Assembly (NCBI RefSeq): GCF_040605635.1
Contig: NZ_JBEXDG010000011.1
Coordinates: forward strand, 1-64,000
Length of the DNA stretch: 64,000 nt
From: Dactylosporangium sp040605635
Lineage (GTDB): Bacteria; Actinomycetota; Actinomycetes; Mycobacteriales; Micromonosporaceae
Reading direction: 5' to 3'
Shown here: one piece after another, positions 45,868-54,474 of the stretch
How the letters are laid out: every line of letters starts with the position of its first letter
How positions within the stretch are numbered: the first letter of the stretch is position 1
Made by a program: the position numbers and the translations under genes
The notes under the pieces: model-generated
Seen by the model: only the letters and a program-made list of their open reading frames with translations
Told to the model about the DNA's origin: nothing
The model's database searches: none

Positions 45868-46785
45868 GTGCGGCGCGCGGTCGTGCTGGTCGTGGCGGTG
45901 GCGGCGCTGCTCAGCGCCTGCACGCCGCCGACACCGGCGGGCGCCGACCGTGATCTGGTCAACGGCTGGCCGATGCTGCCGGCCGTGGTGATGATCGAGC
46001 CGACCGCCCCCGCCTGCTATCCGCTGCCCGCCGGCACCGCCAGCGCCGACGTCACCAGATGGCCGGCGCCGGTCGCCTGCACCGAGCCGCACGAGGTCGA
46101 GCTGATCACCGTCGGCAGGTTCACCGGTGCCGACGCCGAGCGGCCCACGCCGCCGATCGCCGGCAGTCCGGCCATGCGCGGGGCGTACACCCGCTGCGCC
46201 GCGGACGCGAAGACCCTGCTCGGCGCGGACTGGCGCACCGGCCGGGTATCGCTGAGCGTCGACGTGCCGAGCCCGCTGCTGTGGGACGCCGGGGCCCGCT
46301 GGTTCCGCTGCGACCTGCAGGCGCTGCAGGACGTCGACCGCTTCAGCGTCGCGACCCGGACCGCGTCGATGCGCGGCGCGCTCAAACCCGACGGCGGCGA
46401 GCTGCTCATCGGTTGTGTGAAAGTCACCACCAAGCCCGGCGGCGCCACCGACGCCATCGACCGGATCTTCGCCGCCCAGTGCACCGTCCCGCACGAGGGC
46501 GAGTTCGCCGGGATCTACGAGCCGCCGGACGGGGAGTATCCGGCCGACAGCGAGGCGCGAAGCGCCGCCAACCTGGCCGGATGCCGCCCTGTCGTGGCCC
46601 GGTACGTCGACGTGCCCGACGACGTGAACTTCCGCTCCCGCACCGGGCAGGTGACGATGCCCTACGACAAGACGGCGTGGGAGCTCGGCAACCGCGGGGT
46701 CCGGTGTTTCGCGTGGCCACCGAAGCCGGTGAAGTCCTCCTTGCGGGGCGCGGGTACAAAAGGTCTACCGATCACGATCGCCTAG
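45868..46785 (+). CDS. septum-formation-family lipoprotein, paralogue 1
   Basis: 305 residues, GTG start with GGGGAGG. Lipobox LLSAC (Cys18), then DRDLVNGWPML and a Cys-rich extracellular region: ACYPLP, ACTEPHEVELI, YTRCAADAKTLLG, WFRCDLQAL, CTVPHEGEFAGIY, GCRPVVARYVD, RCFAWPP. The repeated C-x-x-x-H-x-x-E elements correspond to the septum_form domain family, tied to cell envelope/division mainly by annotation. First of four tandem paralogues between panD and nadB. Confidence 0.8.
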   Translation: MRRAVVLVVAVAALLSACTPPTPAGADRDLVNGWPMLPAVVMIEPTAPACYPLPAGTASADVTRWPAPVACTEPHEVELITVGRFTGADAERPTPPIAGSPAMRGAYTRCAADAKTLLGADWRTGRVSLSVDVPSPLLWDAGARWFRCDLQALQDVDRFSVATRTASMRGALKPDGGELLIGCVKVTTKPGGATDAIDRIFAAQCTVPHEGEFAGIYEPPDGEYPADSEARSAANLAGCRPVVARYVDVPDDVNFRSRTGQVTMPYDKTAWELGNRGVRCFAWPPKPVKSSLRGAGTKGLPITIA

Positions 46786-46882
46786 ATGATGTCCTAGATC
46801 TGGCAGTTGGACCGGGTTGCCAACCACATTGATCATTGGCACACTGCACCCGCGCTGTGTGCGCCGGGGGAGGGGTTGGACC

Positions 46883-47794
46883 ATGGTGCGTTTCCGACGG
46901 CTCATGATGGCGGTGGCTCCCGTTGCCGCGATCGCGCTGCTGGCCGGGTGCACGACGCCCGCCGGTGTCGACAAGAACCTCGTCGACGACTGGGCCATGC
47001 TCGCCGCGCCGAAGGTCCCCGTGCCGCCCGTCGGGTCGTGCTATGACAGCTCCGTGTCGTTGTTCGAGACGGACACCCTCACGATCTTCTCCTTCAAGCC
47101 CGTCGCCTCGTGCACGACCGCGCACATCAGCGAGACGTTCTATGTCGGCGAGGTCAGCGGCTCCGCGGCCGGCGAGTCCTCGCCGCCGAAGGGCGCGGAC
47201 CTGAAGGACGCCTGGGCCAAGTGCAACACCGAGGCGGAGACCTTCCTCGGCGGTGACTACCACGACGCCCGCCTCGAGCTGATCGTGCTGCCGCCGTCCT
47301 CGACGCAGTGGACCGGTGGCGGGCGCTACTTCCGCTGCGACCTGGCCGAGATCCAGAGCGACGCCGGCAGGCCCGTCAGCCGCACCAGCAGCCTCAAGGG
47401 TGGCCTCACCGGCGACAAGCCGATCGCGCTGACCTGCGCCCAGGAGACCTACGAGGCCGACGGCAAGACGTGGAAGGACTACGAGCCCACCGCGTGCACG
47501 GCCACGCACAACATGGAATACGTCGGCACGTACACCGCCGGCGAACGGGCCTTCCCGAAGAACGCCGACGAGCGCCGCGCCGCGATGCGCACCGGCTGCG
47601 AGGCCCTCGGCGCCAAGTTCCTCGGCATGACCCAGTCCACCCTGGACAACCACCAGGAGGTCGGCATCGGCTTCTGGACGGTCGACGAGGAGAACTGGCT
47701 GCGTGGCAACCGCTCCGCCCGCTGCTACGCGATGCTCTACGACAAGAAGAGCACCATCCGCTCGCTGAAGGGCCTCGGCACGGGGAAGATTTGA
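46883..47794 (+). CDS. septum-formation-family lipoprotein, paralogue 2
   Basis: 303 residues from ATG 46883 (GGGGGAGGGG upstream). Lipobox LLAGC (Cys23), then DKNLVDDWAMLAAPKVPVPPVGSCY and the same domain order as paralogue 1: SCTTAHISETFYVGE, KCNTEAETFLGGDYHDARLEL, YFRCDLAEIQ, CTATHNMEYVGTY, GCEALGAKFLG, RCYAMLY. It is closer to paralogue 3 than to 1. A GGCACACTG element lies about 40 bp upstream, shared with paralogue 4, and may be part of a promoter. Confidence 0.8.
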   Translation: MVRFRRLMMAVAPVAAIALLAGCTTPAGVDKNLVDDWAMLAAPKVPVPPVGSCYDSSVSLFETDTLTIFSFKPVASCTTAHISETFYVGEVSGSAAGESSPPKGADLKDAWAKCNTEAETFLGGDYHDARLELIVLPPSSTQWTGGGRYFRCDLAEIQSDAGRPVSRTSSLKGGLTGDKPIALTCAQETYEADGKTWKDYEPTACTATHNMEYVGTYTAGERAFPKNADERRAAMRTGCEALGAKFLGMTQSTLDNHQEVGIGFWTVDEENWLRGNRSARCYAMLYDKKSTIRSLKGLGTGKI

Positions 47795-47844
47795 CCCCTT
47801 CTGCGACACTGTGGACCCGTGCTACGAGGTGAGGGTGTGCTCGG

Positions 47845-48735
47845 ATGAAGCGGTGGACCGTCGGGCTGTCCGTGTCGCTGGTGCTGTTCGTCGCCGGCTG
47901 TGCTGATCCGGCGGACACGGACGGCGACCTGGTCAACGGCTGGGCCGCGATGGCCGCGCCGACCGTGCCGAAGCCGGCCGCCGGGGAGTGCTGGACCTAT
48001 TCGGGTGACGCCGACAAGCTCGCCGTCGGGCCCGACCTCGTCGAGGTCGAGTGCAGCCAGCCGCACGCCAGCGAGACCTTCCACGTCGGCGAGTTCACCG
48101 GGCCAGTGGGCGGCCGCACGACGGTGCCCACCGGCGCCGACCTCACCGACGCCTTCGCCGCCTGCCAGTCCGAGGCCAACAACTTCCTCGGCGGCGACTG
48201 GCACGACGGCAAGCTGGTGATGCGGATCCTGCCGCCGTCGACGAAGCAGTGGAACGGCGACGCCCGCTACTACCGGTGCGACCTGATCGAGGTCTCCGAC
48301 GACACGTACACGATCTCGCCCCGCACCAGCGGCCTGAAGGACACGCTGCGCGGCAACCGGCCGGTCGAGATCGGCTGCGTCAAGGTCGCGACCGACAGCG
48401 GCGGCGGCATCGAGGACTTCGTCCCGACCAAGTGCGACACCCTGCACAACGGCGAATACACCGGCACGTTCTACTCGCCGGACGCGCGGCCCTACCCGAG
48501 CGACGCGGCGGCCCGCCGGACGCTGCTGCAGCCGGGCTGCAAGACGATCGTCGCGCGGTTCCTCGGCCTCACCGACGCCCAGTTCGACGACAACAAGCAG
48601 ATCTCCTTCGCCTGGTCGACCGCGACCCCGGCCCGGTGGAACTACGGCGACCGCACCGCCCGCTGCTACCTCATGCTCGAGGGCAAGCTGTCGGTCAGCC
48701 GCTCACTGCGCGCGAACGGTAACGTTCCGATCTGA
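47845..48735 (+). CDS. septum-formation-family lipoprotein, paralogue 3
   Basis: 296 residues. Lipobox FVAGC (Cys19), then DGDLVNGWAAMAAPTVPKP and Cys/His pairs as in its neighbours (ECSQPHASETFHVGEFTG, ACQSEANNFLGGDWHDGKL, YYRCDLIEV, KCDTLHNGEYTGTFY, GCKTIVARFLGL, RCYLMLEG). The spacing of domains is nearly identical to paralogue 2, so these two arose by a recent duplication. Start ATG 47845 with GAGGTGAGGG upstream. Confidence 0.8.
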   Translation: MKRWTVGLSVSLVLFVAGCADPADTDGDLVNGWAAMAAPTVPKPAAGECWTYSGDADKLAVGPDLVEVECSQPHASETFHVGEFTGPVGGRTTVPTGADLTDAFAACQSEANNFLGGDWHDGKLVMRILPPSTKQWNGDARYYRCDLIEVSDDTYTISPRTSGLKDTLRGNRPVEIGCVKVATDSGGGIEDFVPTKCDTLHNGEYTGTFYSPDARPYPSDAAARRTLLQPGCKTIVARFLGLTDAQFDDNKQISFAWSTATPARWNYGDRTARCYLMLEGKLSVSRSLRANGNVPI

Positions 48736-48776
48736 GGTGGTGACGTTACCGGCTGGTAATGGCACACTGCTTCCTC

Positions 48777-49622
48777 ATGAAGCGGGTCCTTCTGATCGTC
48801 GGCGTGCTCGCCCTCCTCGGGGGCGGCGCCTACTGGCTGCTGCGCGACGGCGACCGGAAGATCCCGGACACCGCGCCCGCCGCGGCGCCGAAGGTCGGCT
48901 CCTGCTGGAAGGTCGACGCGGCCGGCGTGAAGGCCGCGTTCCCGTGGGCCGGCGGGCCCGTCGACTGCGCCGCCGCGCACACCGTCGAGGTCTTCCACGT
49001 CGGTCAGGCCGGCAAGGACCTGCTGCACCGCCTCGACGACGCCGAGGGCGAGGACATCAAGATCACCCAGAACCTCCTGTACGCCCAGGCCCGCCGTGCC
49101 TGCGTCGTGGAGGGCACCGCGTTCCTCGGCGGCAACTGGCACGAGTCGCGGATCCAGATCCTCGCCTCCTGGATCGCCCCGGCCACCGACGGCTTCTTCG
49201 GCTGCGCGGTCGCCCCCGTCACCGGCCCGGCAGGCGACGAGTTCACGGCACGCGAGGGCAGCCTGGCCAAGGCCGGGCCGACGCTGCCGATCGCCTGCAT
49301 CTCGTCGCTGAAGTACGTCGAATGCACGGCCCCCCACGACGGCGAGTACTCCGGCAGCTACTCGATCGCCCCGATGGACGCGCCGTACGACGAGACCGCC
49401 GTCCGCAACGCGTCGGCGAAGGGCTGCACCACCGTTGGCCTGCGGTACCTGGGCCTGTCGGAGACCGGCGACCGCGCCGACCTCTCCTCGGCCGCCGTCG
49501 GGCCGAAGACGGGCTCCGACTGGCTCGGCAGCGACCAGACCTTCGCGTGCTACCTGATGAGCGCCAAGCCCCTCAAGGCGTCGATCGCGAAGCTCGGGGC
49601 CGGGCCTCTCCCGCTCGCGTGA
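48777..49622 (+). CDS. septum-formation-family protein, paralogue 4 (no lipobox)
   Basis: 281 residues from ATG 48777. The N-terminal hydrophobic segment (4-21, VLLIVGVLALLGGGAYWLL) lacks a lipobox Cys, so it is anchored by a membrane helix rather than a lipid. The ectodomain keeps the family pattern (GSCWKVD, CAAAHTVEVFHVGQAG, ACVVEGTAFLGGNWHESRIQI, ECTAPHDGEYSGSY, GCTTVGLRYLGL, CYLMS) but is more diverged. Followed by nadB 46 bp later. Confidence 0.78.
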   Translation: MKRVLLIVGVLALLGGGAYWLLRDGDRKIPDTAPAAAPKVGSCWKVDAAGVKAAFPWAGGPVDCAAAHTVEVFHVGQAGKDLLHRLDDAEGEDIKITQNLLYAQARRACVVEGTAFLGGNWHESRIQILASWIAPATDGFFGCAVAPVTGPAGDEFTAREGSLAKAGPTLPIACISSLKYVECTAPHDGEYSGSYSIAPMDAPYDETAVRNASAKGCTTVGLRYLGLSETGDRADLSSAAVGPKTGSDWLGSDQTFACYLMSAKPLKASIAKLGAGPLPLA

Positions 49623-49668
49623 TTCACGGCACGGCGCGCGATGCCTTCTTGTGATGTTGACTGGAGTG

Positions 49669-51294
49669 ATGGAGCTGCCCGTTCTGCCGCGCCGACTCGC
49701 CGGACCCCAGCCGGGGTGGGCCGAGCCGACCGACGTCGTCGTGATCGGCTCCGGCGTCGCCGGGCTGACCGCCGCCCTGCACCTGCGCGAGGCCGGCCTG
49801 CACGTCACCGTCGTGACGAAGGTCAACATCGATGACGGATCGACGCGCTGGGCCCAAGGCGGCATCGCCGCGGTCCTCGACCCGCTCGACACGCCAGAGG
49901 CGCACGCGCAGGACACGCTCGTCGCCGGCGTCGGCCTGTGCGACGCCGCCGCGGTCGAGGTCCTGGTCCGCGAGGGCCCGACCCGCGTCCGCGAGCTGAT
50001 CCGCTGGGGCGCGGAGTTCGACCGCAACAACGACGGCTCCCTCATGCTGACCCGGGAGGGCGGCCACCACGCCAACCGGATCATCCACGCCGGCGGTGAC
50101 GCGACCGGCGCCGAGGTCCAGCGGGCCCTGCACGCCGCGGTGCACCGCGACCCGTGGATCCGGCTCATCGAGCACGCCCTGGTCCTCGACCTGCTGACCG
50201 ACGCGTCCGGCCGGGCCTGCGGGGTCACCCTGCACGTCCTCGGCGAGGGCGCGGAGGACGGCGTCGGCGCGGTCCTCGCCCGCGCGGTCGTCCTCGCCAC
50301 CGGCGGCATGGGCCAGATCTACTCGGCCACCACCAACCCGGTCGTCTCCACCGGCGACGGGGTCGCGCTCGCCCTGCGCGCCGGGGCCGCCGTCACCGAC
50401 ATCGAGTTCGTGCAGTTCCACCCGACCGCGCTCGCGCTCAACAACCGCGACTCGCAGCAGCCGCTGGTCAGCGAGGCGTTGCGCGGCGAGGGGGCCTATC
50501 TGCGCGACGGCGACGGCAACCGCTTCATGGTCGGCCGGCACGACCTCGCCGAGCTCGCCCCCCGCGACGTGGTCGCCAAGGGCATCTACCGGGTCATGCG
50601 GGCCGAGGGCACGCAGAACGTCTGGCTCGACGCCCGCCACCTTGGCCGGGAGTTCCTGGAGGGGCGCTTCCCCACGATCGTCGCGTCCTGCCGGGCGGCC
50701 GGCGTCGACCCGGCCGCGGACCTCATCCCCGTCTCGCCGGCCGCCCACTACGCCTCCGGCGGGGTCCGCACCGACCTGCTCGGCCGCACCTCGATCCCGG
50801 GTCTCTACGCCTGCGGTGAGGTCGCCTGTACCGGCGTCCACGGCGCCAACCGGCTCGCCTCCAACTCTCTGCTGGAGGGGCTCGTCTTCTCCCGCCGGAT
50901 CGCCGAGGACATCGCTCACGACCTGCCCGCGCAGGCCGACCCCGTCACCGCCGACCTGCCGTCGTGGACCGCCGACCCCGCGCTGCGCTCCCCCTTGCAG
51001 GCGGCCATGTCGGCGCACGCGTCGGTGCTGCGCAGCGCCGGGTCGCTCGACCAGGCGGCACAGGCGCTCACCAAGCTCGCCCTCGACCGCGCCGCCCCCG
51101 GCCTGGCCGGCTGGGAGGCGACCAACCTGCTCACCGTCGCGACCGCCCTCGTCGGCGCCGCCGACCTGCGCCAGGAGACCCGCGGCTGCCACTGGCGCGA
51201 GGACTTCCCGGACGCCAGCGACGTGTTCCGCGGCCACTTCCTGGCCGGCCTGTCCGACACCGGCACCTTGACCGAGACCTGGGAGGACGCGTGA
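49669..51294 (+). CDS. nadB: L-aspartate oxidase
   Basis: 541 residues from ATG 49669 (TGGAG upstream); GTG 49651 would add six residues but has no RBS. FAD fold VVVIGSGVAGLTAALHL, STRWAQGGIAAVLD, EFVQFHPTAL, ACGEVACTGVHGANRLASNSLLEGLVF and the C-terminal helical domain are all present. It oxidises L-aspartate to iminoaspartate, the first step of de novo NAD synthesis. nadA, the next step, is not in this window. The stop overlaps the first of three tiny ORFs leading to nadC. Confidence 0.96.
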   Translation: MELPVLPRRLAGPQPGWAEPTDVVVIGSGVAGLTAALHLREAGLHVTVVTKVNIDDGSTRWAQGGIAAVLDPLDTPEAHAQDTLVAGVGLCDAAAVEVLVREGPTRVRELIRWGAEFDRNNDGSLMLTREGGHHANRIIHAGGDATGAEVQRALHAAVHRDPWIRLIEHALVLDLLTDASGRACGVTLHVLGEGAEDGVGAVLARAVVLATGGMGQIYSATTNPVVSTGDGVALALRAGAAVTDIEFVQFHPTALALNNRDSQQPLVSEALRGEGAYLRDGDGNRFMVGRHDLAELAPRDVVAKGIYRVMRAEGTQNVWLDARHLGREFLEGRFPTIVASCRAAGVDPAADLIPVSPAAHYASGGVRTDLLGRTSIPGLYACGEVACTGVHGANRLASNSLLEGLVFSRRIAEDIAHDLPAQADPVTADLPSWTADPALRSPLQAAMSAHASVLRSAGSLDQAAQALTKLALDRAAPGLAGWEATNLLTVATALVGAADLRQETRGCHWREDFPDASDVFRGHFLAGLSDTGTLTETWEDA

Positions 51295-51380
51295 GCGGCC
51301 AGCGGAGCGGCTCGGGCCGTGAACTGTGTGGCAGTGTCGGGTCGGGCCGACGCCGGAGCGAAGCGGAGGTGGCGGCGTGA
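51291..51380 (+). CDS. coupling micro-ORF 1 (29 aa) between nadB and nadC
   Basis: GTG 51291 overlaps the nadB TGA (GTGA); TGA 51378-51380 overlaps the next GTG. The peptide has CGSVGSGRRRSEAEVAA at its end. It carries its own internal GGAGG that serves the next ORF. Identical in layout to the ssd-tadA micro-ORF. Confidence 0.5.
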   Translation: MSGQRSGSGRELCGSVGSGRRRSEAEVAA

Positions 51381-51496
51381 GCGGCCAGCGGAGCGGCTCG
51401 GGCCGTGAACCATGTGGCAGTTTTGGCTCAGGCCGTGAACTATGTGGCGGTGTCGGGTCGGGCCGACGCCGGAGCGAAGCGGAGGTGGCGGCGTGA
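51377..51496 (+). CDS. coupling micro-ORF 2 (39 aa)
   Basis: GTG 51377 to TGA 51496, both overlapping their neighbours by 4 bp. It is the longest copy because ten codons are duplicated in frame, which keeps the coupling overlaps intact. Ends RRRSEAEVAA. Confidence 0.5.
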   Translation: MSGQRSGSGREPCGSFGSGRELCGGVGSGRRRSEAEVAA

Positions 51497-51582
51497 GCGG
51501 CCAGCGGAGCGGCTCGGGCCGTGAACTGTGTGGCAGTGTCGGGTCAGGCCGACGCCGGAGCGAAGCGGAGGCGGTGGCATGA
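51493..51582 (+). CDS. coupling micro-ORF 3 (29 aa) overlapping the nadC start
   Basis: GTG 51493 to TGA 51582; the stop overlaps the nadC ATG (ATGA). Ends RRRSEAEAVA. The GCGGAGG near its end is the nadC ribosome-binding site. Confidence 0.5.
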   Translation: MSGQRSGSGRELCGSVGSGRRRSEAEAVA

Positions 51583-52457
51583 CCCCCGAAACGGAGGCAT
51601 TGCTGCGGAAGGTCGGGCTCGACCCGGTCGCCGTCGGCGAGATCGTCGAGCGGACCCTGACCGAGGACCTCGGCCCAGACCGCCTCGACGTGACGAGCGT
51701 GGCCACCATCCCCGCCACCCAGACGGACTCCGCGGAGCTGGTCGCGCGCGCCGACGGCGTGGTGGCCGGCCTGGCCGTCGCCGCCGCCGTGTTCGAGGCC
51801 GTCTCCCCGGCCGTCGACGTGTCGATCCACGCCGTCGACGGTTCGTTCGTCGTCCGCGGTACCGTCCTCGCCACCGTCACCGGACCGACCCGGGACCTGC
51901 TGACGGCCGAGCGTTCCGCGCTCAACCTGCTGTGCCGCATGTCCGGTGTCGCCACCCACACCCGCCAGTGGGCCGACCTGCTCGACGGCACCCACGCCCT
52001 CGTCCTGGACACCCGCAAGACCACGCCCGGCCTGCGCATCCTGGAGAAGTACGCGGTCCGCGCCGGCGGCGGCACCAACAAGCGCATGGGCCTCTACGAC
52101 GTCGCCATGATCAAGGACAACCACAAGCTGGCGGCCGGCGGCATCTCCGCGGCGTACGAGCGGGTCCGCGCGGCGTTCCCGGACGTGCCCGTGCAGGTCG
52201 AGGTCACCACGGTCGGCGAGGCCGTCGAGGCGGTCACCGCCGGGGCGACGTTCCTGCTGCTGGACAACATGACGCCGGACCTGCTGCGGGAGGTCGTGGC
52301 GGCGGTCGGCGGGCGGGCCGAGCTGGAGGCCACCGGCGGGCTGACCCTGGCGACGGCGGCGCAATACGCGGCGACCGGGGTCGACTACCTGTCGGTCGGC
52401 GGCCTGACGCACTCCTCGCCGATCCTGGACATCGCCATGGACCTCCGCACGCACTGA
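51579..52457 (+). CDS. nadC: nicotinate-nucleotide pyrophosphorylase (quinolinate phosphoribosyltransferase)
   Basis: 292 residues from ATG 51579. Family motifs: TEDLGPDRLDVTS, ERSALNLLCRMSGVATHTRQW, VLDTRKTTPGLRILEKYAVRAGGGTNKRMGL, MIKDNH, EVEVTT-like VQVEVTTVGEA, LLDNMTPD, EATGGLTLATAAQYAATGVDYLSVGGLTHS. It converts quinolinate and PRPP to nicotinate mononucleotide. Linked to nadB through three micro-ORFs with continuous 4-bp overlaps. Stop 5 bp from the opposing glycosyltransferase stop. Confidence 0.97.
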   Translation: MTPETEALLRKVGLDPVAVGEIVERTLTEDLGPDRLDVTSVATIPATQTDSAELVARADGVVAGLAVAAAVFEAVSPAVDVSIHAVDGSFVVRGTVLATVTGPTRDLLTAERSALNLLCRMSGVATHTRQWADLLDGTHALVLDTRKTTPGLRILEKYAVRAGGGTNKRMGLYDVAMIKDNHKLAAGGISAAYERVRAAFPDVPVQVEVTTVGEAVEAVTAGATFLLLDNMTPDLLREVVAAVGGRAELEATGGLTLATAAQYAATGVDYLSVGGLTHSSPILDIAMDLRTH

Positions 52458-52462
52458 GGCTT

Positions 52463-54439
52463 TCAGCTCGGGAAGGCCACCGCCACGAAGGCGCTGTAGC
52501 GCTGGACCCGCCACGTCGGCGGGACCATCTTGGTGCAGCGTTCGACCGTGGCGGCGCAGATGATCGCCTGCACCGACGAGACCGGTGCGGGCGGCGCGGT
52601 CGGGATCACCGACTCGACCGCGACGAGCTCGACGTCCGGCAGCGAGATCTGGAACTGGTATTCCCACAGGTCGCCGTCCATCACCAGGCCGACCCGCCGG
52701 ACGCCGCTGGCCCGGATCTCGTCGATCGCCTGCTGGTAGGGCACGGCCTGCTCCGGCAGCCGGGCGAAGCGCTCTTCCCAGTCCGTGAGCGTGAAGACGG
52801 AGCCCTGGCCGATGAGGCGTCTTGGCTGCCCGTACACGACGGAGACCCCACCGGCGGCGAACGCCGCGGCCATCACGAGCACCATCGCGGTGGCCGTGGC
52901 CTTGTGGGTGCGCAGCCGTTCGGCCCAGTAGCCGGTGAGTGGCGCGCCGGCGGCGAACGCGGGCAGGATCAGCCGGTTGCCCCAGTCCTGCCACTTGACG
53001 ACGGCGGCGGTCAGGATGAACGCGCCGAGCACGGTCACCGCGTAGGCCCGCACCAGTGGGGGCAGCCTGCGCCAGACCAGCGCGGCGACGAGGGCGGTCA
53101 GGATCAGCGCGGCCTGGATCGGATAGGGCGAGCGGTCTTCGTCGGGCTTCCATCGTGTGCCGGGGAAGACGCTCCGCCACTGGGTGATCTTCGGATCGTT
53201 GGGGTCCACGTCCACCAGGTGCGCGATGCCGATGACCGCGTCGCTGACCACGTTGTTGACAGCGGGGATCGGGGTGGTGAGCGTGGAGGCGGCCAGTCGC
53301 AGACCGTTGACGAGGACGGCGGGCGGGTCCTTGCGCTCGGTGGAGAGGGCGGCGCTGTAGCCGGGCGGGCCGAGCGGCGAACCGAACGCGTCGTTGACCC
53401 GCAGCAGCGCCGGCCCGGCGAGGACGACCATCCCGGCGATGACGGCCAGCCCCGCGCCGACGGTCCGCAGGAGCGGGCGCTTCACTCGCAGCCGGCCTTC
53501 CTGCCTTTCCTGTCCCGGATCGCCGTCCTGCGCGGCCTGGGCCTTCTGGCGGAGCTGGGCGATCCCCCAGAAGATGAGGATCGGGGCGAGGGCCATGAGG
53601 CCGGTCGACTTGGTGACGGCGGTGAGGCCGGCGACCGCGGCGAGGGACAGCACGTCGCCGACCGTCGAGACGCGGCGGACGCCGTCGAGGGCGAGCGTGG
53701 CGGCGCAGACGACCCAGGCGGTGACGACCAGGTCGTTCTGGGTGCTGGTGGACTCCAGGGCGACCGCCGGAGCGGTGAGGAACACGGCGGCGGCGATCAG
53801 CTGCCCGAGCCGGCCGGCGCCGAGCTGGGCGGCGCAGCGGGAGATGGCGAGCGCGCCGAGCAGCCCCGCACCCCACTGCAGCAGGTTGAACAGCGCGTCG
53901 TCGCCGGTCAGCAGGCGGGCCTGGAGCAGCAGGTATTCGGCGCCGGGGACCAGGATGATCTGCTGGTTCTGCACCGTGGGATAGGGGTCGAGGTCACCGT
54001 CGGCGATCCAGTGCTCGATCTTCGTCAGGTGGTAGTGATTCGAGTCGAAGTTGTTCGGGGAGGACGCCGCCGCAAGGACGAGCTCTGCCAGTACCAACGC
54101 GGCAATCGACGCAAGAATCACTTTGTCCCAATTTTTTAGGACATAGCTTTTCGGGCGGTGCAGGTGATGCCTCGCGAAGAAGCCCGACACGCCCGCGAAC
54201 ACCAGCCAGTAGACGATCACCGGCCAGGTCGCGATCCACCCTGCGAGGGACAGCAGCTCGACGAAGACGACCGTGACACCCGCCACGGTGGCCGTCGCCC
54301 GGATCACCGCCTGGCGGGCGTCCAGGCTGCCAGGACGCATCGCGAACGCGGTGAACACCAGCGCCGCCAGCGGGAGCAGCGCGAGCAGCGTGCGGGCCGT
54401 CGGCATCATGGGAACCGGATCGTAGATGACCAGGCTCAC
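52463..54439 (-). CDS. membrane GT39-like (GT-C) glycosyltransferase
   Basis: 658 residues with about eleven membrane helices. The first large loop carries NNFDSNHYHLTKIEHWIADG, the acidic catalytic-loop pattern of GT39/PMT-like polyprenyl-phosphate-sugar transferases (DSxxYHLxRxxHW). Later QNDLVVTAWVVCAATLALDG and TKSTGLMALAP match the same group. It probably transfers a sugar from a lipid carrier to an extracytoplasmic acceptor; the acceptor is unknown. GTG 54439 is used; ATG 54409 is an alternative. Divergent from coaX (35 bp) and convergent with nadC. Confidence 0.8.
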   Translation of the reverse strand: MSLVIYDPVPMMPTARTLLALLPLAALVFTAFAMRPGSLDARQAVIRATATVAGVTVVFVELLSLAGWIATWPVIVYWLVFAGVSGFFARHHLHRPKSYVLKNWDKVILASIAALVLAELVLAAASSPNNFDSNHYHLTKIEHWIADGDLDPYPTVQNQQIILVPGAEYLLLQARLLTGDDALFNLLQWGAGLLGALAISRCAAQLGAGRLGQLIAAAVFLTAPAVALESTSTQNDLVVTAWVVCAATLALDGVRRVSTVGDVLSLAAVAGLTAVTKSTGLMALAPILIFWGIAQLRQKAQAAQDGDPGQERQEGRLRVKRPLLRTVGAGLAVIAGMVVLAGPALLRVNDAFGSPLGPPGYSAALSTERKDPPAVLVNGLRLAASTLTTPIPAVNNVVSDAVIGIAHLVDVDPNDPKITQWRSVFPGTRWKPDEDRSPYPIQAALILTALVAALVWRRLPPLVRAYAVTVLGAFILTAAVVKWQDWGNRLILPAFAAGAPLTGYWAERLRTHKATATAMVLVMAAAFAAGGVSVVYGQPRRLIGQGSVFTLTDWEERFARLPEQAVPYQQAIDEIRASGVRRVGLVMDGDLWEYQFQISLPDVELVAVESVIPTAPPAPVSSVQAIICAATVERCTKMVPPTWRVQRYSAFVAVAFPS

Positions 54440-54462
54440 CCCGCCGATGGCGGGCCTTTCGT

Positions 54463-54468
54463 TACGCT
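54463..54468 (+). promoter_or_regulatory. -10 element of leaderless coaX
   Basis: TACGCT at -12 to -7 relative to GTG 54475, the spacing expected if transcription starts at the GTG. No Shine-Dalgarno is present. Confidence 0.5.
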
Positions 54469-54474
54469 CACCGC

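Larger units (their letters stand above)
51291..51578 (+). repeat. 86/116/86-bp tandem repeat array between nadB and nadC
   Basis: Three tandem units starting at 51291, 51377 and 51493, of 86, 116 and 86 bp; unit 2 has an internal 30-bp duplication (CCGTGAAC...GGC region). Units are over 90 per cent identical, and each ends in GCGGAGG(T/C) before the next start codon. Confidence 0.9.
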
